A stretch of DNA of 60,249 bases, taken from assembly GCA_038127535.1 (NCBI GenBank), contig JAYPHU010000023.1, positions 1-60,249 of the forward strand. Direction: 5' to 3'. The DNA is from JAYPHU01 sp038127535. GTDB taxonomy: Bacteria > Pseudomonadota > Alphaproteobacteria > Rhodospirillales > UBA2165. A model generated the notes under the pieces. The model was not told the origin of the DNA. It saw nothing but the letters and a program-made list of their open reading frames with translations, and made no database searches. Shown here piece after piece: positions 1 through 7,974 of this stretch; within the stretch, counting starts at the first letter, position 1, and every line of letters begins with the position of its first letter. Position numbers and translations under genes: made by a program.

Positions 1-77
1 TGGCGACCCCGGCAGGATTCGAACCTGCGACCGTCGGATTAGAAATCCGATGCTCTATCCGGCTGAGCTACGGGGCC
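1..77 (-). tRNA. tRNA-Arg (UCU)
   Basis: On the minus strand the sequence folds as a full cloverleaf: a GGCCCCG/CGGGGTC-type acceptor stem, a T-arm with GGTTCGAATCC, and a 5-bp anticodon stem TCGGA/TCCGA around the loop TTTCTAA. This places UCU at positions 34-36, decoding AGA. The 3' CCA is encoded at the very start of the window. Confidence 0.95.
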
Positions 78-117
78 GTATTGGGTGGGCGGTGGGTCTT
101 CGTATACCGGCGAAAGG

Positions 118-411
118 TTAACCGACTTTGTCGTAGCGGAAATTGTCCGCATAGCTTTTTGGCCGAACGCGGCGCAGCTTGGGCTCCCGCACTCTGTAAG
201 GAATGCCGTTTCGCTCCGCATAAGCGATCGCGTCTTCTCGGCTGTCGAACTTGAGCCTCACCTGGCCGCGCATGTCGCCGGACCCGATCCAGCCCATGAG
301 ACTGTCGGTGCGCTTTGCCTCCGCCGGCTCATATTCCAAAATCCATTTCCGCGTATTGTTGCGGCCCGACTGCATGGCGGTCTTGGCCGGCTGATAAATT
401 CTGGCTTCCAT
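118..411 (-). CDS. NADH:ubiquinone oxidoreductase accessory subunit, NDUFS4-like (ETC complex I conserved region)
   Basis: This 97-aa protein matches the ETC_C1_NDUFA4/NDUFS4 family, a small accessory subunit of respiratory complex I found in Alphaproteobacteria and mitochondria. Recognisable features are the start MEARIYQPAKTAMQSG, the central WILEYEP and MGWIGSGD segments, and a basic C-terminus with PKSYADNF, all typical of the roughly 100-aa bacterial form. The frame stays open upstream to 621, but that extension is not family-like and would overlap the divergent Rieske gene, so I start at the ATG at 411. The protein is soluble and is expected to dock on the matrix/cytoplasmic arm. It stands alone here between tRNA-Arg and the Rieske gene, away from any nuo operon. 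Confidence 0.85.
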   Translation of the reverse strand: MEARIYQPAKTAMQSGRNNTRKWILEYEPAEAKRTDSLMGWIGSGDMRGQVRLKFDSREDAIAYAERNGIPYRVREPKLRRVRPKSYADNFRYDKVG

Positions 412-571
412 AGCGATCCGTATCTGTACTCGAATATCAGAAGGGTTACCGGTTCCCCGTTTACTGCCTTTCGGAGCCGATTTCAACGGGGTAAAGACGA
501 TCGGGTTAATGCGCCCCTTCTGGAAAAGCCGTTGATTCTGGTATAGAAAATTCCACAGGAGACGCGAACCT

Positions 572-1891
572 ATGCTGACCAAGGAACAGAACGATCTGGT
601 GACCCAAACCGACGCCGGCACGCCTTGTGGTGATCTGCTGCGGCGCTATTGGCAGCCGGCGGCCCTAACCGAGGAGCTGACCGATCACCGGGCGGCCAAA
701 GCGGTGCGACTCATGGGCGAGGACCTGGTCCTGTTCCGGGATGAAAAAGGCGACTATGGACTGGTGAGCCGGGCGTGTCCGCACCGGGGTGCCGATCTGG
801 CCTATGGCCGACTGGAAGACGGCGGGCTGCGCTGCCCGTTCCACGGCTGGCTGTTCGACGTCAAAGGCAAGTGCCTGGAAATGCCGGCCGAGCCGTTGGA
901 CAGTAACTTTCACACCAAGGTCACCCTGAAATCCTATCCGTGCGTGGAGCGCAACGGCATCATCTTTGCCTATATGGGCCCCGGCAAGCCCCCGGCCCTG
1001 CCGGCGTTTGACTGCTACACCGCGCCCGACAGCCACACATTTGCCTTCAAGGGCTATCTGGAATGCAACTGGCTGCAGGTGGTCGAGGTGGGGATTGATC
1101 CCTCTCATGCGTCTTATCTGCATCGTTATCTGGACGAAAACGAAAACGAAATCGACTACGGCCTGCAGTTCAGCGGCAATTCCGGCGAAAGCGACCTGTC
1201 CGTCACGGCCGTGTTGCGCAACTATGACCGCCCGGAGATCAATGTCGTGCCGGAAGATTTCGGCCTTCGCCTCATCACCACACGGAAGATCAATCCGGAG
1301 ACCATGCACGTCCGGGTCACCAACATGGTGTTTCCCAACGCGGTGACCATCCCCATGACCAAAGACATGTGCATCACCCAGTGGCATGTGCCCATCGATA
1401 ACACCCACAGTTGGTGGTACTGCATCTTCACCGACTTCCACAACGAGGTGGACAAGGATACTATGCGGGAACAACGGCTAGAACTCTATACCTTACCTGA
1501 CTACAAGCCGCGGATTAATGTGCGCAACGACTACGGCTATGACCCGGAGGAACAGCGCACCCAGACCTATACCGGCATGGGCCGGGATATCAACGTGCAC
1601 GATCAGTGGGCGGTGGAAAGTCCCGGTCCGATCTTTGACCGGAGCCAAGAACACCTTGGCAGCGGCGACAAGGCTATCACCGCATTTCGCAAACTGCTGA
1701 TGCAGTCCATTGAGGAGAACCAGGCGGGTAAAACCCCGCCCATGGTTCTGGATGGGGTCCAGGCGGACGACTTCACCGGCCCTATGGCCATCGACACCGT
1801 GGCGGCGATGGCGAATTGGCAAGACGAATGGCAGGACCATGACCGCACCAAGCGGGGCCAGTCCCCCTGGGCCAACCAAAACCCGATCTAG
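572..1891 (+). CDS. Rieske non-haem iron oxygenase, alpha (terminal oxygenase) subunit, phthalate-4,5-dioxygenase type
   Basis: This 439-aa protein has an N-terminal Rieske [2Fe-2S] domain with ligands C69, H71, C88 and H91 (CPHRGA and CPFHGW). The catalytic domain carries the mononuclear iron motif DPSHASYLH (D176, H179, H184). The C-terminal part, with GPIFDRSQEHLG, resembles the phthalate 4,5-dioxygenase branch, whose members work as alpha subunits without a beta subunit. The substrate cannot be read from the sequence. An AGGAGA ribosome site precedes the ATG. The stop is 11 bp before the glutamine-synthetase-like gene, implying one transcript. No ferredoxin or reductase partner lies nearby, so electrons must come from a component encoded elsewhere. 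Confidence 0.9.
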   Translation: MLTKEQNDLVTQTDAGTPCGDLLRRYWQPAALTEELTDHRAAKAVRLMGEDLVLFRDEKGDYGLVSRACPHRGADLAYGRLEDGGLRCPFHGWLFDVKGKCLEMPAEPLDSNFHTKVTLKSYPCVERNGIIFAYMGPGKPPALPAFDCYTAPDSHTFAFKGYLECNWLQVVEVGIDPSHASYLHRYLDENENEIDYGLQFSGNSGESDLSVTAVLRNYDRPEINVVPEDFGLRLITTRKINPETMHVRVTNMVFPNAVTIPMTKDMCITQWHVPIDNTHSWWYCIFTDFHNEVDKDTMREQRLELYTLPDYKPRINVRNDYGYDPEEQRTQTYTGMGRDINVHDQWAVESPGPIFDRSQEHLGSGDKAITAFRKLLMQSIEENQAGKTPPMVLDGVQADDFTGPMAIDTVAAMANWQDEWQDHDRTKRGQSPWANQNPI

Positions 1892-1902
1892 AGGCGCGAA
1901 CC

Positions 1903-3372
1903 ATGGCCGATCAAAAAGACTATATGGGCCGAACCGGCTTCGTGGATGCTCTTGGGCTCAGGGACAAAGCCGAACAGGACCTTGTGCCAGAGGTTCTGAA
2001 ACGGATCAAAGCCGAAGACCTAGAAATCATCCGTTTGTCGTTCCCCGATCAGCACGGCCTCCTGCGCGGCAAGAGCGTTATGGCCGACGAGGCCGAACAG
2101 GCGCTGCGAAATGGGTGCACCAACACGACGACGCTTTTGGCCAAGGACACGTCCCACAAAACCGTGTTCCCGGTGTTCACGCCGGGGGGCGGTTTCGGCA
2201 ATCCGGAGATGAGCAACGCTGGCGACATCGTCATGGTACCGATCCCGAGCTCTTTTCAGGTGCTGCCCTGGGCCCCCAAAACCGGCTGGATGCTGTGCGA
2301 TGTCTATTTCCCAAGCGGCAACCCCATCCCCTTTTTCACCCGGCAAATCCTTAAAGACGCGTTGGCGAACTTGTCCGAGGCCGGATTTGACTATCTTGCG
2401 GGCTTGGAAGTGGAATGCCACATCTACAAGCTGGAAGACCCGAAACTCTCCCCCGCCGATGCGGGCCAACCGGCTACCCCGCCCGAAGTCAGTTTGCTCG
2501 CTCACGGGTTTCACTATCTGACCGAGCAACGTATGGACGAGTATGACCCGGTGCTGGAACTGATCCGAAGGGATTTGCTGAGGCTCGGCCTGCCGCTGCG
2601 CTCCATGGAATGCGAGTTCGGCCCAAGCCAGATCGAGGTGACCTTCAAACCCCGTGGCGGCATGGAGACCGCCGACAATATGATGCTCTACCGGAGTGCG
2701 GTGAAGCAGATCTGCAAGCGCAACGGCTATCACGCCACTTTCATGTGCCGGCCCGGCCTGCCCAACGCCTTTTCCAGCGGCTGGCACCTGCACCAGTCCC
2801 TGCTGAAAACCAAGGACGGCTTGAACGCCTTCATGCCGGCAAGTGACGACGATCTATTATCAGACGTGGGCATGAGCTTTGTCGGCGGGCTGATTGACCA
2901 TGCTGCGGCGGCAACCGTCTTCACCACCCCGACCATCAACGGCTACAAGCGCTATAAGCCGAACTCCCTCGCGCCGGAACGCACGGTCTGGGGCAAAGAC
3001 AATAAAGGCGCCATGGTCCGTGTCGTCGGCACCGGCGCCCTTGATCCGGCAACCCACCTCGAAAACCGCGTGGGCGAGCCGGCGGCAAATCCCTACCTCT
3101 ATCTCGCCTCACAGATCATCAGCGGCCTGGACGGCATCAATAACGAAACCCAGCCGCCTCCGCCGACCGACAACCCGTATGATCCGTCGGCCCAGCGTCT
3201 GCCCTCCAACATCCTGGAAGCGCTCTCGGCGTTGAATGACAGCGCCGTGTTCCGCGCGGCCCTGGGCGACGAGTTCGTGGATTACCTGCTGCACCTCAAG
3301 CATGCGGAGGTCGAGCGGTTCTTCTCGGAAGTCACCGACTGGGAACACAAAGAATATTTCGAGATGTACTGA
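1903..3372 (+). CDS. Glutamine-synthetase-family ligase (possible gamma-glutamyl-amine synthetase)
   Basis: This 489-aa protein has the GS beta-grasp start (SFPDQHGLLRGK, about 47-58) and the catalytic domain. Visible motifs are the SGWHLHQSL ATP-site motif, NGYKRYKPNSLAPERTVWG near residue 350, and the NPYLYLASQIISGLDGI stretch of the GS fold. The family joins an amine to the gamma-carboxylate of glutamate at the cost of ATP. This divergent type includes polyamine and aniline glutamylating enzymes rather than ammonia-assimilating GlnA. It directly follows a Rieske oxygenase, an arrangement reminiscent of aniline-degradation operons where glutamylation precedes ring oxidation. That functional link is an inference; a role in polyamine or ethanolamine glutamylation is equally possible. 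Confidence 0.85.
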   Translation: MADQKDYMGRTGFVDALGLRDKAEQDLVPEVLKRIKAEDLEIIRLSFPDQHGLLRGKSVMADEAEQALRNGCTNTTTLLAKDTSHKTVFPVFTPGGGFGNPEMSNAGDIVMVPIPSSFQVLPWAPKTGWMLCDVYFPSGNPIPFFTRQILKDALANLSEAGFDYLAGLEVECHIYKLEDPKLSPADAGQPATPPEVSLLAHGFHYLTEQRMDEYDPVLELIRRDLLRLGLPLRSMECEFGPSQIEVTFKPRGGMETADNMMLYRSAVKQICKRNGYHATFMCRPGLPNAFSSGWHLHQSLLKTKDGLNAFMPASDDDLLSDVGMSFVGGLIDHAAAATVFTTPTINGYKRYKPNSLAPERTVWGKDNKGAMVRVVGTGALDPATHLENRVGEPAANPYLYLASQIISGLDGINNETQPPPPTDNPYDPSAQRLPSNILEALSALNDSAVFRAALGDEFVDYLLHLKHAEVERFFSEVTDWEHKEYFEMY

Positions 3373-3380
3373 ATGGGTGC

Positions 3381-3488
3381 TTAGGCTTCGGCGACCGATT
3401 CCGCCGGCGCACCAATCCAGGCGAGGGCTTCGTCCATGGTGCGAAACGGTTTCTGCTTGGCGTCGTCCTCAATGACAATCCGGGCGTG
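3381..3488 (-). pseudogene. Possible C-terminal gene fragment (unidentified)
   Basis: On the minus strand a short open stretch ends with FRTMDEALAWIGAPAESVAEA and a TAA at 3381-3383. It reads like a natural protein C-terminus, in the style of small STAS/SEC14-like proteins ending in DEALAWL. It has no usable ATG, and upstream it runs into the opposite-strand DUF4197 remnant at about 3471. It is best explained as a truncated tail left by a deletion. The identity is not established. Confidence 0.3.
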
Positions 3489-3728
3489 GTTAAACCCATC
3501 GTCGATCAGGCCTTGGATCAGGTCGGCGCCGTCACGTCCTATGACAAGATGATGGGGCAATACAGCTCACTTCCGTTCGTGCCTGACGTCAAAGCCAACT
3601 TGTCGGACCATACGGTAAGGCTCGCTCTCGACGACCTGATCCACTACCTGGCCATATAATAAGCCGCAATCCGCGACAATCCTTCGAAGCAAACGACGGA
3701 ACTACTGACCAAGGTGTTCGGGAAGTAA
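3471..3728 (+). pseudogene. DUF4197 family protein, N-terminally truncated remnant with two internal stops
   Basis: One continuous frame reads NDNPGVVKPIVDQALDQVG, then SYDKMMGQYSSLPFVPDVK, ANLSDHTVRLALDDLIHYLA, two stop codons TAA TAA at 3657-3662, and finally AAIRDNPSKQTTELLTKVFGK with a normal stop at 3726. This is the C-terminal half of the periplasmic DUF4197 family. At the position of the two stops, relatives carry a Glu-Glu pair (HYLAIEEAAIR-like), so both GAA/GAG codons appear to have become TAA. The signal peptide and N-terminal half are missing; the break is near 3471, where an unrelated minus-strand fragment begins. The gene is dead, but its reading frame is otherwise well preserved, so the decay looks recent. 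Confidence 0.8.
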
Positions 3729-3730
3729 GC

Positions 3731-4729
3731 TTAACCGCCGATGGCGACCGTCTTGCCGCTCTCCATGGAGCGGACGATCCCGTCCAGGATTTCCACATTG
3801 TGCAGGAGCTGCTCCGGCGTGAAACGGTAAGTCCCCTGCCCCGCCACGGCGTCCGCCCAGGCATGAAGGTTGGCGACCACCGTATCGGTACGTTGATAGG
3901 TCCGCGTATGGATTTCCGTATCCAGCCCGCGCCAGCGCAGCAGCGACGGATCAGGTTTGTCCACATTCGCGACCTCGACCACTTCCGCCCAGGCCTTGTC
4001 CCCCAGCACGGTCATCCGCTGATAGAACGGCGTGGTGGCGATGCTGGTAAAGGTGCCGAGCGCGCCGGACTCGAACACGAACTGCACCGACAATACATCT
4101 TCATTGGGGAACAAATCGGACCGGTGGCTCATGCGCGCGGTAATCTCTCGCACCGGGCCCGCGAGCGTCTGAATATAGTCGGTCTGATGCACGCCCAGCG
4201 CGGTCATGGTGCCGGCGGGGGCTTGCTTTGGATCCTGCCGCCAGCCTGACGCCGGTGTACCGGCGAACAGGTTATAGGAGGCGTTGAACTCAATATTCAG
4301 CAGCGTGCCGAGTTCCCCCTCGTCATGCATGCGCTTCATTTCCTCGAGCGCGCCTTCGTACCGGCGTTCGTGCCCGATGCCGAGGACCAAGCCTTTGGCC
4401 TGACACGCATCCACCATGCGCTTCGCTGAATCGGCCGTCAGCGACAGAGGTTTTTCGCAGAAGATTTGCTTGTCGGCGGCTGCGGCCGCGAGCACCTGTT
4501 CCTCATGCAACCCATGAGGCGTGGTCAGGATCACCGCCTCAACGTTCTTGTTGTCCAGCACCGCCTGGTAGTCATAGAACAGCGGCAGATCAAACTCATC
4601 GGCCAAGTCCTGGGCCGCGTCCAGGTTCACGTCCATCCCGGCCACCACCTCAAGGTGGCTGTCTCCTTGCAGCGCGTTGACCATATAGCGGCCCCACCAG
4701 CCGAGGCCCACGACAGCGGTTTTCATCAT
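3731..4729 (-). CDS. Gfo/Idh/MocA-family NAD(P)-dependent oxidoreductase
   Basis: This 332-aa protein starts with a Rossmann nucleotide-binding fold (VVGLGWWG, residues 6-13) and has the family EKPLS motif at 92-96, whose lysine is part of the active site. The C-terminal alpha/beta domain carries the substrate pocket (NIEFNASYN, LGVHQTDYIQTLAG). Enzymes of this family oxidise or reduce sugars, inositols and related polyols; the substrate here is unknown. Two Met codons, 4729 and 4726, follow a GAGGA ribosome site. The gene lies 10 bp downstream of the bicupin gene on the same strand, so the two probably form an operon and may act on the same compound. Confidence 0.88.
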   Translation of the reverse strand: MMKTAVVGLGWWGRYMVNALQGDSHLEVVAGMDVNLDAAQDLADEFDLPLFYDYQAVLDNKNVEAVILTTPHGLHEEQVLAAAAADKQIFCEKPLSLTADSAKRMVDACQAKGLVLGIGHERRYEGALEEMKRMHDEGELGTLLNIEFNASYNLFAGTPASGWRQDPKQAPAGTMTALGVHQTDYIQTLAGPVREITARMSHRSDLFPNEDVLSVQFVFESGALGTFTSIATTPFYQRMTVLGDKAWAEVVEVANVDKPDPSLLRWRGLDTEIHTRTYQRTDTVVANLHAWADAVAGQGTYRFTPEQLLHNVEILDGIVRSMESGKTVAIGG

Positions 4730-4739
4730 GGCTATGTCC

Positions 4740-5549
4740 TCACGCGGTCCGTTCGGCCAGATCGGCCTCGGTCACATCGCCCATGTAGACGTAGCCGGTC
4801 TCCGGCACGCTGCCCGCGCCGATATAGACGCCGATCACCTCGATGGGCTCGCTGTCGCTCAGATTGTGCAGCCAGTGCTCCGTGCCGGCCGGAATGTAGT
4901 GGAAATCGCCGGAGCGCACCTCCACCCGGTCATCGCCGGCGCCGGCCAGGCCGTGGCCGCTGATGATGTGATAAATTTCCTCGCAGTTTTCGTGGCGGTG
5001 TTTCTTATGTACCGCGCCGGGGAAGAACCGCGCACGGAACAGCGTGCTTTCGCAGCCGTTGTGTGATCCGAACGGCAAGCGGAAATCGGTGATGAACCAG
5101 CCATCTTTCTGATCCATATTGGCCGGGTCTACATCATCCAGGTGCAGCACCGTCACGCCCGTGCCGGCATCGCCGTTTTCCACCATGGCCGGATGCGTAT
5201 CCGCCGGGCTCGCCGCGCCAAGATAAAAGCTCAGCATCTCCAATGGCGCGCCGGCGCCAGCGTTGATCTGAAACGCTGCGCCCGTGGGCAGAAAGTGGCA
5301 GGACCCTTCACGGACGGCAAGGGACTCTCCTCCGGAGATCAGCTCCCCTTCTCCGCCCATATAGAACGCGATCTCGTCGCAGCCGGCGTAAGACATGACC
5401 GGGCTTGCGAACCCGGCGTCGAAGGTCTGATGCACGGCCATAGTGGACGAGCCTTCGTTCCCAGAAACGGCAACCTTGACCGAGATTCCCGGCCCCGGCG
5501 ACATCGCTGAGACTTTGTCCAAACTGATAAGCGGGTGCTGTAATCCCAT
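4740..5549 (-). CDS. Bicupin domain protein
   Basis: The 269-aa protein contains two cupin barrels. The first (about 50-115) is degenerate in metal ligands but keeps GEGELISGGESLAVREGS. The second (about 165-245) has a complete metal site, HKKHRHENCEEIYHIISG with a later PAGTEHWLHN. Such proteins are typically metal-dependent dioxygenases, isomerases or ligand sensors for sugar acids and aromatics. It lies upstream of, and probably is co-transcribed with, the Gfo/Idh oxidoreductase. It ends about 75 bp from tRNA-Pro. The exact reaction cannot be assigned. Confidence 0.82.
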   Translation of the reverse strand: MGLQHPLISLDKVSAMSPGPGISVKVAVSGNEGSSTMAVHQTFDAGFASPVMSYAGCDEIAFYMGGEGELISGGESLAVREGSCHFLPTGAAFQINAGAGAPLEMLSFYLGAASPADTHPAMVENGDAGTGVTVLHLDDVDPANMDQKDGWFITDFRLPFGSHNGCESTLFRARFFPGAVHKKHRHENCEEIYHIISGHGLAGAGDDRVEVRSGDFHYIPAGTEHWLHNLSDSEPIEVIGVYIGAGSVPETGYVYMGDVTEADLAERTA

Positions 5550-5625
5550 AATATTCCCTCCCTCGCGCGCCGGTAGGCGGCGGCTCCAATGAGCCTGATT
5601 TTATAGATTTATTCCGGGATGAAAA

Positions 5626-5702
5626 TGGTCGGGGAGAGAGGATTCGAACCTCCGACCCCCTGCTCCCAAAGCAGGTGCGCTACCAGGCTGCGCTACTCCC
5701 CG
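5626..5702 (-). tRNA. tRNA-Pro (UGG)
   Basis: The minus-strand cloverleaf has acceptor CGGGGAG/CTCCCCG, T-arm AGGTTCGAATCCT and anticodon stem CCTGC/GCAGG around loop TTTGGGA, giving anticodon UGG (codon CCA). The 3' CCA is genome-encoded at 5626-5628. The flanking DNA on its 5' side (5703-6463) is AT-rich and carries degraded reading frames, as is common where mobile elements once used a tRNA. Confidence 0.95.
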
Positions 5703-5895
5703 ATCCCTTTATATCAATGACTAAGGAAATTTCTTCTAAGCCAATTTTCTAGAAAAACGTTCTAGGTAGCAATATAGGTAGCAGAATAAGTTCTATCTGC
5801 CATGAGATTGATTATTCGATATTGGCGGTGTAAATACTCCTGCACGGGCAGCAAAGCAACATCAGGTTCAAGTTTTGTACGCCCCACTCCGCTAA

Positions 5896-6090
5896 ATCCG
5901 CGATCGCTGCATTCTCCGCGCCATCTGCCATTGGTGTTCCTACACAGTGACGCTAGACCATGAAGCGCTAATCCGCCGGCACGGCGCTGACTATCCGATT
6001 CCCGCGCTGAACGCGAAGCTGCGCTGTACCAGGTGCGGATCGCGGGATTGTAAGGTGCAGGTGGCGGTGCGGGATGTCCCGTATGGTTAA
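5896..6090 (+). pseudogene. Small four-cysteine zinc-ribbon-like protein, start missing
   Basis: A 64-codon open stretch reads CHWCSYTVTLDHEALIRRHG and then ADYPIPALNAKLRCTRCGSR, ending at TAA 6088. The paired CxxC motifs (CHWC, CTRC) and the RHGADYPIPAL segment resemble a class of short alphaproteobacterial zinc-ribbon proteins. There is no ATG, GTG or TTG with a ribosome site between the upstream stop at 5893 and the first cysteines, so the N-terminus is lost or an unusual start is used. The function is unknown. It lies in the AT-rich degraded area beside tRNA-Pro. Confidence 0.45.
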
Positions 6091-6463
6091 CTCGACTAGA
6101 CCTAGACGGCCACTTAGGATTATCGCGAGATCAAAGTAAAATTGAAAAATGGATTGCAATCAGCTTAAAGAGCCACTTTTTTAGGCATGCAAAATCCAGA
6201 GTTTTTTGGGACGCTTGGCTCTCACCTTAATACGTTTGTATTGGTTCTCGCGCTTATTCGCCCTTCGCTTCACCCTCTACCAACATCATCACTGCTGCCA
6301 GGACTATCGCTATTTTACGCATATTAATGAGCCTCGCATTCATTGTTATCATCGAAGGCTGCACCAGTTCCCATTCACAGCCAATTCAGCTATAACCCCG
6401 CCATGACCTGACCACCCACCCATCACATATTTTCTTCAACCAATTCCCCGAAGGAGGAATGTG
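6091..6463. other. AT-rich intergenic stretch without a convincing gene
   Basis: No coding frame here has a ribosome site and credible composition. Very short frames with a hydrophobic start occur on both strands around 6300-6380 (for example MSLAFIVIIEGCTSS on the plus strand) but lack support. The right end carries the strong ribosome site AAGGAGGA for the next gene. Base composition is visibly richer in AT than in the flanking core genes. Confidence 0.5.
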
Positions 6464-6889
6464 ATGACACGTGGTTTTATCAAAGACTTTACGGAGATTG
6501 ACGACTGGGCGTTCATAGAACTGTACCCAGGCGCGGTCTGGGCGGACCGCTGGAACAGCCAGTCCTATTACGGCTCCATCTATTCATTCGTGTTCTTGTG
6601 GACGTTCATCCGGGAAGTTGAACCGGCCGCAGGAGAATACGTCGACACACCACTAAATCGAGAGCAGTGCATTGCGCTAAGACGGAAGCTAGCACAACTC
6701 CACACCTGGGTCGGCATGACCGACACTCATGCCAAGTTACACCGTGTAATCCGCTACGATTGGTTCCCGCCAAATAAGCAATACTTCAAGAGGAACCGGC
6801 AAATGGTGATGGACAAGCTGGCTGACTTCGTGGAGGTGCTGGACATGGCCTTAGAGGGTGATGGCATCTTGTGGCTGCTGGGATACTAA
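6464..6889 (+). CDS. Hypothetical protein, 141 aa
   Basis: I do not recognise this protein. It is soluble and rich in aromatic residues (WADRWNSQSYYGSIYSF, VIRYDWFPPNKQYF), with no signal peptide or membrane segment and a helical C-terminal third (MVMDKLADFVEVLDMALEG). Translation should start at the ATG at 6464, because the perfect AAGGAGGA site at 6451-6458 leaves only two bases before the GTG at 6461 but a proper gap to the ATG. The surroundings (decayed zinc-ribbon frame, tRNA-Pro, a tiny opposite-strand ORF overlapping its end) suggest acquired accessory DNA. Confidence 0.6.
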   Translation: MTRGFIKDFTEIDDWAFIELYPGAVWADRWNSQSYYGSIYSFVFLWTFIREVEPAAGEYVDTPLNREQCIALRRKLAQLHTWVGMTDTHAKLHRVIRYDWFPPNKQYFKRNRQMVMDKLADFVEVLDMALEGDGILWLLGY

Positions 6890-7023
6890 TCCTCAAAAGG
6901 GTCTTCATGATCCGTGATTATCATGGGTTTCGCGGCACGGTCTAGGAAGCGCCTATGGCGCGCGTCGTCGGCCGTCTCAGTGGCGATTGGGTCACCCCAG
7001 CGGTCATACCAGGTGCCATCCAT
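6886..7023 (-). CDS. Small hypothetical protein, 45 aa
   Basis: The minus-strand frame starts at ATG 7023 with MDGTWYDRWGDPI and ends EDPFED at TAG 6886-6888, overlapping the convergent 141-aa gene by a few bases. Composition is plausible for a real acidic, aromatic-rich small protein. A purine-rich AAGGACAGGG lies about 25 bases upstream of the ATG, closer to an in-frame TTG that could be an alternative start. It has no recognised family. It could be a genuine small gene or the tail of a larger lost one. Confidence 0.35.
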   Translation of the reverse strand: MDGTWYDRWGDPIATETADDARHRRFLDRAAKPMIITDHEDPFED

Positions 7024-7113
7024 GCCGCGATCCGCCTGGGACAAGTCCCTGTCCTTTATCGGCGATCAAACGCGGAAATCCCTGGCGGCCTTCCACAACA
7101 AGCCGAAGATCGA

Positions 7114-7851
7114 CTAGGCCGCCAGCATGGCGATGCTGATTCCCATCAGCATCCACAGCACCGTAATCTTAAACGCCTTGGCGGGCAGTACCTTGAACAG
7201 ATACGCGCCGGTCCAAATTGACAGCGCATAGGGCGCGGCCAAAAGCACCACATTCAGGAACACGTGCCCGCCCACCTCGCCGCTGGCGATGGTATAGCCC
7301 AGCACGGATAAGCCCATGGCCGCCATGATGATGACGATATTGGCCCGCTGCACCTTGGGCTCGTCCGGCAGAGATACGAGATACAATACGCTAGGTGGAC
7401 CACCGACACCGGCGATACCGTTAATGACGGAGGCCATGCCGCCGGCGATGAAGCTGGGGATGATGCCCCTGGGGCCTTTGTACTCGTATCCAAAGAGACT
7501 GATCAGCGCCGCCAACAGAACAAATACGGCGATCAGTTTCTTGACGATATCCGCGTCAAAACTGATCAAGATCGCTGTCCCTAAGGGCGTGATCAAGATG
7601 GCCGAGGCGACCATGGGGCCGGTGTCTTTCCAGCTGGTGAGCGGCAACGCCTGAAAGGTCAAGAGCAGAGCCGCCACCGCACCAAGGCCCGTCGTGGTGA
7701 CAATGGCGTCCACCGGGTGCCACATGAGGCTCAAGAGCGGGATCATGACCAGACCTGAGCCGAAGCCCGTATAGCCGCGCACCACACCACCCGCGACGGC
7801 GATCAGCACGGCGAGGAGGTTTGGCACTGTCAGGAGGGGCTCAAGGGTCAC
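7114..7851 (-). CDS. TauE/SafE-family sulfite/organosulfonate exporter, membrane protein
   Basis: This 245-aa hydrophobic protein has about eight predicted membrane segments and the TauE/SafE hallmarks: an N-terminal half with GGVVRGYTGFGSGL and a second half with GMASVINGIAGVGGPPSVLYL. Members export sulfite, sulfolactate or other C2/C3 sulfur compounds, or take up organic acids. I start at the GTG at 7851, which follows an AAGAAGAG site; the frame is open to a weaker GTG at 7899. Its proximity to the sulfite-oxidising aprMBA and sat genes makes a role in sulfite or sulfate movement plausible, though the genes are 7 kb apart and not co-transcribed. Confidence 0.85.
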   Translation of the reverse strand: MTLEPLLTVPNLLAVLIAVAGGVVRGYTGFGSGLVMIPLLSLMWHPVDAIVTTTGLGAVAALLLTFQALPLTSWKDTGPMVASAILITPLGTAILISFDADIVKKLIAVFVLLAALISLFGYEYKGPRGIIPSFIAGGMASVINGIAGVGGPPSVLYLVSLPDEPKVQRANIVIIMAAMGLSVLGYTIASGEVGGHVFLNVVLLAAPYALSIWTGAYLFKVLPAKAFKITVLWMLMGISIAMLAA

Positions 7852-7974
7852 GCGAAATACTCTTCTTACTATTGCGATCACAACACACGTCGACGGCACT
7901 TAAGTCAAACAATGGTGGCGGCATGGGCCCGCATGACTTATATCCGAATGCGTTGAAAATGATGGGAGGCGCGC

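Noticed and set aside
6310..6385. Small lipoprotein-like frame MSLAFIVIIEGCTSS
   Set aside because: No ribosome site, a poor lipobox (Glu before Gly-Cys) and only about 22 codons.
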